A stretch of DNA of 64,000 nt from Burkholderia mayonis (lineage in GTDB: Bacteria; Pseudomonadota; Gammaproteobacteria; Burkholderiales; Burkholderiaceae). Of the stretch, positions 38,433-48,300 are shown one piece after another. The notes beneath the pieces are model-generated. The model searched no databases. It saw nothing but the letters and a program-made list of their open reading frames with translations, and had not been told where the DNA came from. Position numbers and translations under genes: made by a program. How positions within the stretch are numbered: position 1 is the stretch's first letter; each line of letters begins with the position of its first letter. The stretch spans positions 992,001 through 1,056,000 of the forward strand of contig NZ_CP013387.1 in NCBI RefSeq assembly GCF_001523745.2, written 5' to 3'.

Positions 38433-39713
38433 TCAAGGATTAAGTTCGAACGGGACATCGTCGTAGTCGAAACCGAGCGGCTCGGTTCCGTGAACCCCCT
38501 GATAGTCGATCATATCCTTCACGGTCGGCTGCCCTCCCGGACGGGACGTGATCGGTGACGGCGGGAAGGGACCGCGCGGCGGCGCATACGTGGGTCTCGG
38601 CGGCTTTGTTGACCCGTTCCAGGGCCACATCGTGTCGTTCAGCCTGTGGCCGATGTTATTCGGCTTTCGCACCGGCCCGGTCAACGCGTAGGTGGCCGGG
38701 TCGCTGGGATCGGTGCGTCGGTTGAGCCACTGCCAGAACGCCCACAGGCGGTCGACGTTGGCATGAAGCAAGAAGAACAACGGATCTTTTGCCGCGGTCG
38801 GTACGCTGCTGATCGGCCCGTCAAAACTGGTATGCGCGCTGCCGTGCGGAGCGCTTTCCAATCGGCGGAAATTTGGATAGAGGCCGCCGAGCGCCAGCGT
38901 TGCCGCCTGGTCGATCACGGAAGGCTGTCCATTTATCGTTTGCGGCGGAGCGACCGCGATGTCATAGCGTGGGCGCCGCTCGATCGGGTCGTGAGTCGGG
39001 TCCGTCTTCCAGAATTCGAGCGGATGCCCATGAGGGAACTGAATGATGTCGCCCTGCGCCGGGTTCGCCGACGGCATGCCCAGGAACTCGGGAGCGAAAA
39101 GGCCGGGGGCAGGCTCATCGAACCGCCAGTACGGCAGGGCGACGGCGGGATCGATAGCCTGTAGCGATCGCTCGAGATCAAGCAGGTAGGCGCGGTGCCA
39201 GGGGGGGAAGCCCGGGTAGCCGTGCGCTTCATCTTGGGACGGACGAACGTGCGTGTCACGAAAGCTCTGGAACGGACCCGCCCCGGCATCGTTGAGTTTG
39301 CCGAGCGCCACCAGAAACCGATCGCGTTCGGCGGGTGCCAGTTTCACCGCGTTCTTGCGGATGCGAACCATCAGATCGCGTTGCCCGACCACCAGGCCTG
39401 CCGGCGAGACAGCTTCGATCGCGGCGTCGTCGAGGTCAGTGCTCGGGTGTTGGAATTCGCCGGCGACCCAAAATTCTACTTCGCTGCCATCGGCTGGCAA
39501 GCTCAGGTGAAGTTCGTCGGCGCCTGCATCGCTGCGCTTCGTATCGAATACCACGCGACCGCCATTCACTTTACCGCCGTTGCGCAGCGTGATGTCGATA
39601 GGCGCGGGCGGAGCGCCGTCACTGCTCAACCGCGCGGTCGACTTGATGGGAGCCCAGCCGATGAACGAACGCCCTTGTGGGTCCGTGGCCTCCAGGTTGA
39701 TCTCGACCTTCAT
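38433..39713 (-). CDS. Tyrosinase-type binuclear copper oxidase, 426 aa
   Basis: The start MKVEINLEATDPQG at 39713 has AGGGAGGGGG immediately upstream; an ATG at 39746 is possible but has no such site. After a beta-rich N-terminal region (about 1-110), the CuA site reads FRDTHVRPSQDEAHGYPGFP followed by PWHRAYLLDLER, and the CuB site reads APHGSAHTSFDGPI and then KDPLFFLLHANVDRLWAFWQ, so all six His positions seem present. The family oxidises phenols or catechols to quinones. A C-terminal part (about 340-426) with Pro-rich PPRPTYAPPRGPF may cover the active site. It is the first gene of an operon with HEAT, SCO-like and membrane genes. No secretion signal is seen. Confidence 0.88.
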   Translation of the reverse strand: MKVEINLEATDPQGRSFIGWAPIKSTARLSSDGAPPAPIDITLRNGGKVNGGRVVFDTKRSDAGADELHLSLPADGSEVEFWVAGEFQHPSTDLDDAAIEAVSPAGLVVGQRDLMVRIRKNAVKLAPAERDRFLVALGKLNDAGAGPFQSFRDTHVRPSQDEAHGYPGFPPWHRAYLLDLERSLQAIDPAVALPYWRFDEPAPGLFAPEFLGMPSANPAQGDIIQFPHGHPLEFWKTDPTHDPIERRPRYDIAVAPPQTINGQPSVIDQAATLALGGLYPNFRRLESAPHGSAHTSFDGPISSVPTAAKDPLFFLLHANVDRLWAFWQWLNRRTDPSDPATYALTGPVRKPNNIGHRLNDTMWPWNGSTKPPRPTYAPPRGPFPPSPITSRPGGQPTVKDMIDYQGVHGTEPLGFDYDDVPFELNP

Positions 39714-40550
39714 GCCCCCTCCCTGTGTGCTCGCAGTGGCATTCATGCGCAACGGACATGCAATCTACACGGCCCAGTGTGACGAATACATGCTAGTAAC
39801 TGCGTTGCCAAGTGGCAAGCTCGGGTAATGGCGGATGATGCATTCCGAAAAAATCAAACTCACTCTTTCTTTTTTGGGGTCATCAAAGCGATATTCGTCG
39901 TGCCGCTCGGGACTTCGGCAACGGCCGCGCTCACGCGTATTTTGGCGACTTCATCGATGCATCGATCCTCGAGATGCGATAGGCGATGAAGTAACGCGAG
40001 GAATCGATCGGCGGCTTCGACGCGGCGACGCCGATTGACATATTTATCTTTTGAGCATGGAAATAAATGCGCCAACTCAATCCGAGAAAATCCGTTCCGC
40101 CGCGGCCCACGGTGACATATTTAATGCGGTTCACGCGTACGGACCAGACTTGCGCTTGTAGAGCATGGGCGAGGATTTCGAGGTCGAACCCAGTTGCCTT
40201 CGCGTCATGCCCGATATCGTTCAGGGACGGTTCGCCGGGGTCGTTGCGCCGGACAGCGGCCGTCGCGGTGTATCGGCAATGTGCGGAAGCGCGCCAGGCC
40301 TTCGGCGATGGCCGCGCGGAGCGTGTGGAAGGTTGGGCTGGTCGCGAGCATGGCCTGACAGTTGACGGAATCGCTCCACGTGCGCATGAAACGTGTGCGC
40401 TTCTCATTTTTTGCTCACTTGCAAATGCCGATGCGAAGGTAGCGTAGTCGGATCGCGGTTGGATTCCCAAGTATTCAAGCCGGTATGACGAAAGCGAGCG
40501 CGATGCAACGAATTCGAGTCGATGCGGCTACGGCGGCAAGGTCGTAGATA
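39714..40550. other. Gene-free stretch between tyrosinase gene and insertion element
   Basis: These 840 bases hold the presumed tyrosinase promoter in the AT-richer part at 39755-39900. A 179-codon minus-strand frame (39931-40470) has one protein-like part but no start signal or family, and I do not call it. Confidence 0.4.
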
Positions 40551-42033
40551 GTCGGCCCTGAACAATTCGTTTTGTCGCGCAGATGAAGCTACGCCGCCGA
40601 CGGCGCAGCGGCTCGGAAGCTGAGCAAAGCGACGAGAATCAGGGCGTAAAAAAGCCGCAGGTTGCGCAGGATCATCCGCAGGTTGTGGCCAGCGCCGCAC
40701 AGCACCGCATGAATCGCATCGCCCAACGAACCCTTGAGCCAATTTCGATCGAGCTTGCCGTCGGCCTTCATGTGCCCGATGGCCGGTTCGATTGCGCTGC
40801 GACGCCGGATCATTGCTCGCAGGCCGCGTGTGATACCGCGTCGCAAACCTGGGTGATAGACCTTCACACCATCGACGGCGACGCCCTTGTAGCCGCGGTC
40901 GACGACGGCGATCTCCGGCTGCACATCGCTCAGGATCGCCGCTTGTTCTAACGCTTCGGCCAACGTGTGCCCGTCGTATGGATTGCCCGGCATTGAACGA
41001 GCTCCGACTACCAGACCTTCCTTGTGCGTCGTGGTGATCGACACCTTCACGCCAAATTCGTACGGCTTGCGCGCTTTGCCTTTCGCCAGGCACTCCACTT
41101 CCGGCGCGTGCAGCGCATACAGCTTGTTTTTGTCCTTCTGCTTCTGCGTGAGAATCCGCTTCGTGCGGCTGATCAAGTCTTCCAACTCCGCGCGACTTTG
41201 CTGAACAACGCCTTCCAGTTGCCGCTCCACGTCACGCATCACGCGCCCCACTCGTGAACGCAAAGTGCGCAGCGCCTTCTTCATCCGCTTGTACTGCTTC
41301 GCATGCGCATAGCGCCCGATCTGGCCCGCCAGACGCGGCGCTTCGCGGTTGTAGTTCTGCCGCAGCTTCAGCCCGTGCTGGGCGGCGGCCTTCACCAGAT
41401 GTTCCCGGCAACGTTCGAGCAGGCGCGAATCGGTGGGATGCGCAATCGCCTTTTCCATCACCGTCGTATCGACAATCACCCGCTTCAGGCTCGTCGTCTT
41501 GATGACCTTTGCGCGTTTGGCCGCTTCGATCGTCTCAGCCAACAGTTCTTCAACGCCGGCTTCGCCCAGGCGCTTACGCCAGCGCGTCAGGCTCGACGGA
41601 TCGATCGGCGGTTTCGTCTGCAAGTACGTCTCGCCGGTGAACACTTGCCAGTACGGGTTCTCCAGCCATTGCCAGACGACCTCTTCATCCGACAGGTCGA
41701 ACGCGTGCTGCAAGTACAGCAGCCCTGCGATCAAACGCGGCGACGTTGCCGGTCGGCCACGAGACGATGCGAAACTCGCACTCATCGTCGTGCTCAACCG
41801 AGCCCAGTCGATCAGATCGGCCAGGCGAATCAACGGATGCTTCAGATTGATCTGCTCGCGCAGCGGTTGGCGGAAGAAATCTCCCTCTGTCACCGGCAAC
41901 TTCGGACCCATCCACACCTCGTCAGGATTTGCAGGATTCACGCGTCAATATGCCTGCTTCCTGCAAATCCAACAACACCGTTTCGGCCTCACCGCCTTTC
42001 CGTATAAGCCGTCCAGGATTGTTCAGGTTCGAC
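40551..42033 (-). mobile_element. IS5-type insertion sequence, complete, 1483 bp
   Basis: The ends are imperfect inverted repeats: GTCGGCCCTGAACAAT at 40551-40566 and ATTGTTCAGGTTCGAC at 42018-42033. The hexamer TAGATA directly flanks both ends (40545-40550 and 42034-42039) and is the likely target duplication. One full transposase gene fills the element. Matching flanks and an uninterrupted transposase suggest a fairly recent insertion. Confidence 0.88.
40589..41941 (-). CDS. IS5-family DDE transposase, 450 aa
   Basis: The chain starts PKLPVTEGDFFRQPLREQIN and has an N-terminal domain with RPATSPRLIAGLLYLQHAFD and EEVVWQWLENPYWQVFTGET typical of IS5/IS1182-like transposases. DDE landmarks are IVDTTVMEKAIAHPTDSRLL (first Asp), EIAVVDRGYKGVAVDGVKVY (second Asp) and RRSAIEPAIGHMKADGKLDR (Glu). 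Between them lies a long basic, helical insertion (AKQYKRMKKALRTLRSRVG, TKRILTQKQKDKNKLY). It catalyses cut-and-paste movement of the element. Full length and undisrupted. Confidence 0.92.
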   Translation of the reverse strand: MNPANPDEVWMGPKLPVTEGDFFRQPLREQINLKHPLIRLADLIDWARLSTTMSASFASSRGRPATSPRLIAGLLYLQHAFDLSDEEVVWQWLENPYWQVFTGETYLQTKPPIDPSSLTRWRKRLGEAGVEELLAETIEAAKRAKVIKTTSLKRVIVDTTVMEKAIAHPTDSRLLERCREHLVKAAAQHGLKLRQNYNREAPRLAGQIGRYAHAKQYKRMKKALRTLRSRVGRVMRDVERQLEGVVQQSRAELEDLISRTKRILTQKQKDKNKLYALHAPEVECLAKGKARKPYEFGVKVSITTTHKEGLVVGARSMPGNPYDGHTLAEALEQAAILSDVQPEIAVVDRGYKGVAVDGVKVYHPGLRRGITRGLRAMIRRRSAIEPAIGHMKADGKLDRNWLKGSLGDAIHAVLCGAGHNLRMILRNLRLFYALILVALLSFRAAAPSAA

Positions 42034-42644
42034 TAGATAGCGGGCACCGGCTATCTGCCTACGTCGGCTGGCCCGATTCATCTGGCGGCGGACCATCGAC
42101 TGCCGCTCACGTCAGGTCGTGGGTGGGCGGATGAAAACAAAGCCGGCGCGTGAGTTCATGCTGACGTGCTGCACATTGCCGGGGCGTGCCGCAAGCGGTC
42201 GCGAACCATGCTCGCGCCAAGTGTGAGCGAGCCGTGCCGCGACATGTGTCATCGGCTCATTGGCGCGGGGGCGTTTGCGGTTGTCGCTGCGGCGGCAACG
42301 GCCAGTTGTCGCTACGGCTTCCGCCCGTCGGCGAATTTCACGTGCTCATCGCGCATGAGCATCATCACGAAATCGGCAACGCTGTTTCCGTCCGGGATGC
42401 GCCGCGCGCCGTCGGCTGCGCGCGTACGGATGGAGCGCAGCGTGGTCTGACTGCAGCGCAGCGTGTAAATCGAACATCTCGAGCCGACGGTCGCAGCCGC
42501 TTACCGCGTAGTCGTGACCTTCGCTTCGCGCGGTCTTCGGTGCGTCGATGAATTCGCGGTGCCGCGCCCACGGCAACTCGTTCGCGGCGAAGCGCAGCGC
42601 GGTGCGCTGTCCGGACTTGCGCGTCGCGTTCGGATCCCCGCATG
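42034..42644. other. Stretch right of the insertion element, no intact gene
   Basis: No supported gene was found. A minus-strand reading around 42350-42470 (SIRTRAADGARRIPDGNSVA then FVMMLMRDEHVKFADGRKP) is protein-like but closed by stops and may be a remnant. No repeat or RNA gene was seen. Confidence 0.35.
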
Positions 42645-42914
42645 TCACGAACCACCAATAGGCGCTGCTAGAAGTACGTTCAGCACGACAATCCCCACGA
42701 ACGCGAGCTTCCAGAATGCCGATCCAATCACGGCCCGGCCGACGCCCGATTGGATGAAGCCCGTCGTCGGATGGATCGCGTCGTGCCGTGGCAGGCTTCC
42801 TTGCAGTCTTTCGACAATCGGTTCACCAATGTCTCATCGGCTCGGCTCTTCCGGATGTCCAGGCAAGCGGCTTGCCGCAAGAGTCGATATGCACTCGGGA
42901 TATTTGGAAACCAT
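42645..42914 (-). pseudogene. Small membrane-protein ORF with internal stop
   Basis: The minus-strand frame from an ATG at 42914 reads MVSKYPECISTLAASRLPGH, meets a TGA at 42836-42834, and continues in the same frame with IGEPIVERLQGSLPRHDAIH and a transmembrane-like end WKLAFVGIVVLNVLLAAPIG before the stop at 42645. Codon choice stays GC3-rich on both sides of the TGA, which suggests a real gene interrupted by one base change. No family recognised. Confidence 0.4.
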
Positions 42915-43040
42915 CTCCAAGTTGACGCGTTGAGCATGGCGAGGGCATTTTTATGTTGCGCAGGATGATTTTATTTTGTTATAAATATAATAAGTTAATT
43001 GTTTTGGTGGAGGTGTTCGATGGATTGAATTTTAAATATA

Positions 43041-43739
43041 TTATTGGTATATTTTTCCAATATACTCGAGCCTATATCCATGTCTGTAGACGGAGCGCAA
43101 TATGACAAGATTGCAGCGTGTTAATCCTAATTTTTGCCTGATGCGATAAATGTGGGTGTCGAGCGTGCGAAAGCTTGCCTCGTCGGGCGGGCGTCCCCAA
43201 ACGAGAGAAACCATCTTGTCTCGCGGCACGACCTGTCCGAGATTCTGGGCAAGTAATTCGACGATCTCGTATTCCTTGGGGGATAGTGATATTTTTTCGC
43301 GATGAAGGTAGACTGTTTTTTCGATTGTTTGGATTTTATATGGGCCAATTTCCATCAATTCGGGCCGAGTGTGAATTTCGCGGGATCGTCGATATAGCGC
43401 CTTCACGCGCGCGACGAATTCTTGCTCCCTGGGGGGCTTGGTCACGTAATCATCGGCGCCGGCCTCCAATGCCGTAACGACATCCGACTCGAGAACCGCA
43501 TTCGTCAATATGAGGACCGGGACGGTAGCGTGGTTCTTTCGTATCCAGGCCAGAACTTCAAGTCCGTCGAGATCTGGCAATCGTCTGTCGAGAATGACCA
43601 AATCCGGAGTCATTCGATGAATCTCGCGAAATGCTCGCTCGCCATCAAGCAATATCTTCACTTCCCATCCGTGTCTCGCCAAAATTGACTGGTAGTATTG
43701 AGCTTGAATTTCGTCATCCTCGACCAAGTAAATAACCAC
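43041..43739 (-). CDS. OmpR/PhoB-family response regulator, 232 aa
   Basis: The receiver domain has the acidic pair in YLVEDDEIQAQYY, the phospho-Asp in DLVILDRRLPDLDGLEVL (about residue 51), the switch Thr in VLILTNAVLES and the conserved Lys in ADDYVTKPPREQEF. The C-terminal winged helix covers about 128-225 with LSPKEYEIVELLAQNLGQVV, RDKMVSLVWG, RTLDTHIYRIRQKLG and ILRSVYRHGYRLEY. It is a full-length transcription factor of a two-component system. The start is a GTG at 43739 with GAGGT upstream. Its GC content is clearly lower than the surroundings (many AAA, ATT, TAT codons) and no kinase is adjacent, which suggests acquisition by transfer. Confidence 0.9.
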   Translation of the reverse strand: MVIYLVEDDEIQAQYYQSILARHGWEVKILLDGERAFREIHRMTPDLVILDRRLPDLDGLEVLAWIRKNHATVPVLILTNAVLESDVVTALEAGADDYVTKPPREQEFVARVKALYRRSREIHTRPELMEIGPYKIQTIEKTVYLHREKISLSPKEYEIVELLAQNLGQVVPRDKMVSLVWGRPPDEASFRTLDTHIYRIRQKLGLTRCNLVILRSVYRHGYRLEYIGKIYQ

Positions 43740-43993
43740 CTGCTACCTCGTGCTGTTTGATGCTCTTGTTTCATTGATTTAGACATCAATTTTGATTGAA
43801 ATCGAATCGTCTGATATGGACTTATTTTTTATATTAACTAAGATATTTCAGTGTTTATGGATGTGCGGATTTTGGGGCATTGGTGAGTGCTTCAATGATT
43901 TCTATGATGATGGCGTTGGTGAGGGTGCAGTAATTGCTTGGAAAGCTCGAACCCTCTCGGCAATGCGTTGTCTCGATGTTCGCAATATGGCAT

Positions 43994-44824
43994 ATGTGCC
44001 CCTATTTTTTTGATACCGCCGACATTTATTCGCGCGGCGAAAGCGAGCGCATCCTCGGCCGTGCGCTATGCGACTTCGCGGTGCGAAACGACATCGTGAT
44101 CGCGACAAAGGCATTCTTTCCGACAAGCGACGCGCCCAACGCGCGGGGACTGTCGCGCAAGCATCTGTTTGCAGGCATCGACGCATCGCTCAAGCGTCTC
44201 GGTACCGACCACGTCGATCTCTTCGTGATTCATCGCTTCGATCCGGAAACGCCGATGGAAGAAACGCTGGATGCGCTCGACGCGATCGTGCGCAGCGGCA
44301 AGGCGCGCTATCTCGGCGCGTCGTCGATGCATGCATGGCAACTGATGAAGATGCTCGCGTATCAGCGGCATCACGGGTTGGCTCCGTTCGTCTCGATGCA
44401 GAGTCAATACAATCTCATTTGCCGCAGCGACGAATATGAAATGTTGCCGATGTGCATCGGCGAGGGCGTCGCGTATACGCCGTGGTCGCCGCTCGGCCGA
44501 GGGTTGCTGGCGGGGTCGCGCCGAACCGGCACGCTGCGCGCGGACACCGATCGGCAGATGGTCGACTGGTACGGCGGGCGAAGCGACGTGGCGGCGGCCG
44601 TCGCGGCGGTCGAACGGCTGGCAGGCGCACGCGGCGTGCCGCCTGCGCAGATCGCGCTCGCGTGGGTGCTGCGGCGTCCGGGCGTAACTGCGCCGATCGT
44701 CGGCTTGTCGAAGCCGCACCATGTATCCGACGCGCTCGCTGCGCTCGCGCTCGAACTGTCCGACGACGAGATCGCCATGCTGGACGGCACGACGGAGAAC
44801 AGCCTCGACGTCGCGCAATGGTGA
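43994..44824 (+). pseudogene. Aldo/keto reductase, 5'-truncated
   Basis: From the ATG at 43994 the protein enters directly at FFDTADIYSRGESERILGRA, which in intact aldo/keto reductases lies about 45-50 residues from the start and contains the catalytic Tyr. The rest is complete: the catalytic Lys in IVIATKAFFP, DHVDLFVIHRFDPETPMEET, MQSQYNLICRSDEYEM, TPWSPLGRGLLAGS and an NADPH-binding end GVTAPIVGLSKPHHVSDALA. The first beta strand and cofactor-binding Asp region are missing. Upstream of about 44005 the DNA changes abruptly to AT-rich sequence with no matching frame, so the 5' end was replaced. The fragment may be expressed but is unlikely to be active. Confidence 0.8.
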
Positions 44825-45063
44825 GCGTGGCGTGCGGGTTCGCGCGGCGCTCGTCTTGTCGCAAGTCCTTCCGCTTCGCGCGTACGAAGGAAACAACGGC
44901 GCGCGACGCCAGGATCGATCGCGAAGGAACTGGTGGGGCGTGGCCGTTTGGACGACCGATCCGTCAATGCGCTTGGCCTGCCGCCGAGTATCGCCGGCGG
45001 CGGCGAACAGCGCTCGCGTTTTCCACAACACCGTTCGATTCACGCTTCTCGCTTCGATGACGC

Positions 45064-45396
45064 TTGTTCCGCTTTGATCATTCGCCGATCACCGGCGTGA
45101 TCGACGCGATGCGGCAAAGCCGCAGCTTCATCCTGCTCGACGGCGGGAACGACGAGGTCGGCGCGTTCGGCGTGACGATCGTCGACGTGACGGACATCGG
45201 CATCGCGCAGGATGTGCTGCGGAATCGGGAGAAGCGGCTGACCGAAGCGCTCGCCGAGCTGACCGCGAGCCATGTGGAGCTGTTCGAGCTGAACCGCCAG
45301 CTCGCCGTCGGCATCGTGCTCGAGATCAACAATCCGGTGCAAGCCCGTGCGCATCGGCGCCTTCCGCGCGTATTGCATCGACCGAATCCGCCGTGA
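45064..45396 (+). pseudogene. Sensor histidine kinase remnant (PAS/PAC end and damaged H-box)
   Basis: The frame contains SFILLDGGNDEVGAFGVTIV and DVTDIGIAQDVLRNREKRLT, as at the end of a PAS domain, then a coiled-coil linker EALAELTASHVELFELNRQL and AVGIVLEINNPVQARA. The last piece matches the H-box of histidine kinases (usually xxHEINNP), but the phospho-accepting His is Leu. The frame then ends without the ATPase domain. It is best read as a leftover of a larger kinase gene. It ends directly against the tssM stop on the other strand. Confidence 0.55.
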
Positions 45397-48300
45397 TCAC
45401 ATGTTCTCGCGGACACCGATTGGATGAGCGACGCGCTGGCGAACCGGCTCCCCCGATCGGTATTGGCGATGCACGGTCTCCGTGGCGGGCGGCGTGCGCG
45501 GGCTCGCCGGCGGCAATCCCGGTGGCGGCCCGGTGTCCGCCAGATTGAACGTCGGCATCGAAACGGGACACTGGAAAGTCTTCAGCACGTTGCTGGTCAA
45601 CGGATTGGCGACGCTGCCGGTACTCGCGATGTCGAGCACGGCCCTGCGGCCGTCGAAGTCAAGCGCGACGCGCGAGCGCCCGGGCGTCGCCGTTTCGATC
45701 AGATGCCCCTTCTGCAACAGGCGCAGCAGCGCCCATGGGCCGTCCGTCGAGACCGTCGACGTGTCGGGCCGGATGCGCGGGCTCGCCGTGATCTCCACAT
45801 GGACGCCGCCGCGCGGTCCCGGCCAGCTCACCGTAAATGGGGCAACGGGACCGTGCTGATAGAGCGTCGTCTGTCCGTCGACATCGATCATCAGGCTCGT
45901 GATCGTAGGGTCCAGTTCAGGCGTCCGGATGTCGGCCTTCCAGGCGAGTTGCTTCTCGCCCGGATCGCCGAAAAAGATCTCGCGGATCGCCTTGGCATGC
46001 TGGAACGGTTCGAGATCGGGGCCCTGCACCGGTTCGGTCGCGCCGGGCAGCGTCTTGTAGCGCCACGGCCTCGTAGACGTATCGACGAACGGCGCGAGCG
46101 TCTTCGTGAAGAAGTCGTCGATGACGCCGCCCCGCGCGAACACGCGTGTGAAATCGTCGATGCGCACGTCGCGCTTGCTGTCGGTTGCAAACGGATAGTT
46201 GCCCTCGATCGTGAGCCGGCAGGTGTCGCCGACCATCGCCTCCATCTGGCGCGACAGCAGTTGGCCGATCCCCCGGTTCACCTCTCGCGAGCCCTCTATC
46301 GAGAGTTCGAGCAGCACCGCACGAAAGGGCGCCGGCATCGTGTTCGCGGCCATCTTCAGTTTCGCCGCGGCGTCGCTTGCGGGCGGCATGCTGTTGTTGG
46401 AAAGGGCGTCGTCCGCCACGGTCAGTGCGGTGTAATAGTCGTTCAGCAGGTTCGCCACGCCGTCGAGGCCGGTCTTGCCCGCCTGCGCGGCGGAGGGGGG
46501 TGTTTCCGTCCGGGCCTCCGCGCTGCCCGTCACCATTTCGCGCAAGCCGGCGAAACGACTGTCGACCAGCTCGCGCTCGACGCGCTCCTCGGCGCGAATG
46601 CCGAGCGCCTTGTCCGCTTTCTGGCTCAGCGAGTCGGTCGCCTTTTGCAGGACGGAACGGTCCGCCTGGGCGATGGGCTGCGTGAGTGTCGTTTCGTGGA
46701 CCGCCGCGCGCGCGAGCCGTGCGAGCGGCGAATCCGGTGCGGCGAAGCTTCGCAGGACCAGCAGGTTGAAGGCGAGACTCGTGCCTGTCACCGTGCGGAT
46801 GTCGCCGAGAAAGGCATCCCATTGCTGTGCGTATTCCATCAGGTATTGCCGGCGGATGGCTTCAGTCAGCGGATCGTCGGTATCCGCCGCCGCGCGCCCG
46901 ATTGCAGTCGTTTTTTTTTGAGCCTCGCCCAGATAGGCGCGGCCCATGACCCACGCGTCGTCGTCGCGCGCGATCTGCACGAACTCGGGCAGACGCTTGT
47001 CGAACACGCGCCGATAGCCGTCGAACGTGAAGAGGCCCGGCACGCCGCGCGAGAGCGGCGCGTCGCTCGCGCGTGCGAAGACCGTCCCGGCCTGCGGGCC
47101 GACGGCCTTGAGCAGCGTGAACTCGTCCGGCGCTTCCTTCTGCATCGCCGCCTTCGCGCGCTCGTAGAGCCGCTGGGTCGCGTTGCTGCCGTCGAGAAAC
47201 GCACGCGCCTGCTGGATCAACCCGTCGTTACGGATCAGCGGGGACTGCACGGCACGCTCGCCGGAGAAGAGCTGCTCGACGTGGGCGATCATCGATGCGC
47301 GACCGCCGAACACCGCCGCGCTGTCGGTCTTGGCCCAGTCGTCGAGCACCCACGCTTCGACCTGGGCGGCGTCGAACTTTGCCTTGTCGTACAGCATCAG
47401 GTAGACGCGCAGCGCATCGTAGGCGGCCTTCGGGTTCCTGCCGGCGATCGACTGAGCAAGGACCGCTTCGATGCGCTTCACGATCTGCGGCAGCAGCAGG
47501 GTGTCCTCCAGTGCGTCGTAGGTGCGATGGCTTTCGGCGACGATGTCGGGCGGTGTGTACAGGCCGAAGCGCCAGGCGCCGTCCGGGTTCGACAGGTCGA
47601 GACCCGGGTACGCGGGGAGGTGGCGCGCTTCGGTCAGCGCATCGGGCACCGCCTCGGGCTTGGGCGCCTTGTATAGCTGGCTGACCCGGGATGCGAGCGC
47701 CGCCGTCTTGTGCCCGATCGCGTCGAGATAATCGCCGTTGTTGCTCATGCTGATGCGCAGGCCGATCGCCAGCCACCCGAACAGCAGCAGCGCGAGCGCG
47801 TGGCCGATGAGACACAGCGTGCGAGAGCGATATTCCCACCGCAGATTGGGGTGTACCAGATGCGCGTCCGGAAACACGATCTTCGTCAATGGATCGTGGA
47901 GGAAGAAGCTCTGGCTGCCTTCGTGCCGCGGCGCGAGCGTGGCCGTGGCCGGCACGCGTCCGATGGCGGCCGCGAGACGCTGCGCCACGGTGCGCGGTTC
48001 CGCCGCGATCTCCCCGCCGGTTTGGGCGGCGCTCGTGAAATACACGCCGCGCAGCGTCGAGTGGCGCTGCGTATCGTCATAGCGGGAATCGAGGAACACG
48101 CGGTTGATCAGTTCGCCGAGCGTGTGCGTCAGCACGAGGAACTCTTCGGCAAAGGCGGCGAGCCGGCGGCGTCTGAGCGTTTCGTGTTCCTCCAGCAGAC
48201 GTGCATTGACGCCGGCGGCGAGCCTCGCGGCCAGTTCGCCCAGTTCCTCGGTGCAGCGAGCATGGACGCCCTCGTTTGCAATGGTTTCCTTGCCGTACGG

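Noticed and set aside
39931..40470. A 179-codon minus-strand frame left of the insertion element.
   Set aside because: Mixed composition, no ribosome-binding site, no family features and not continued beyond the element.
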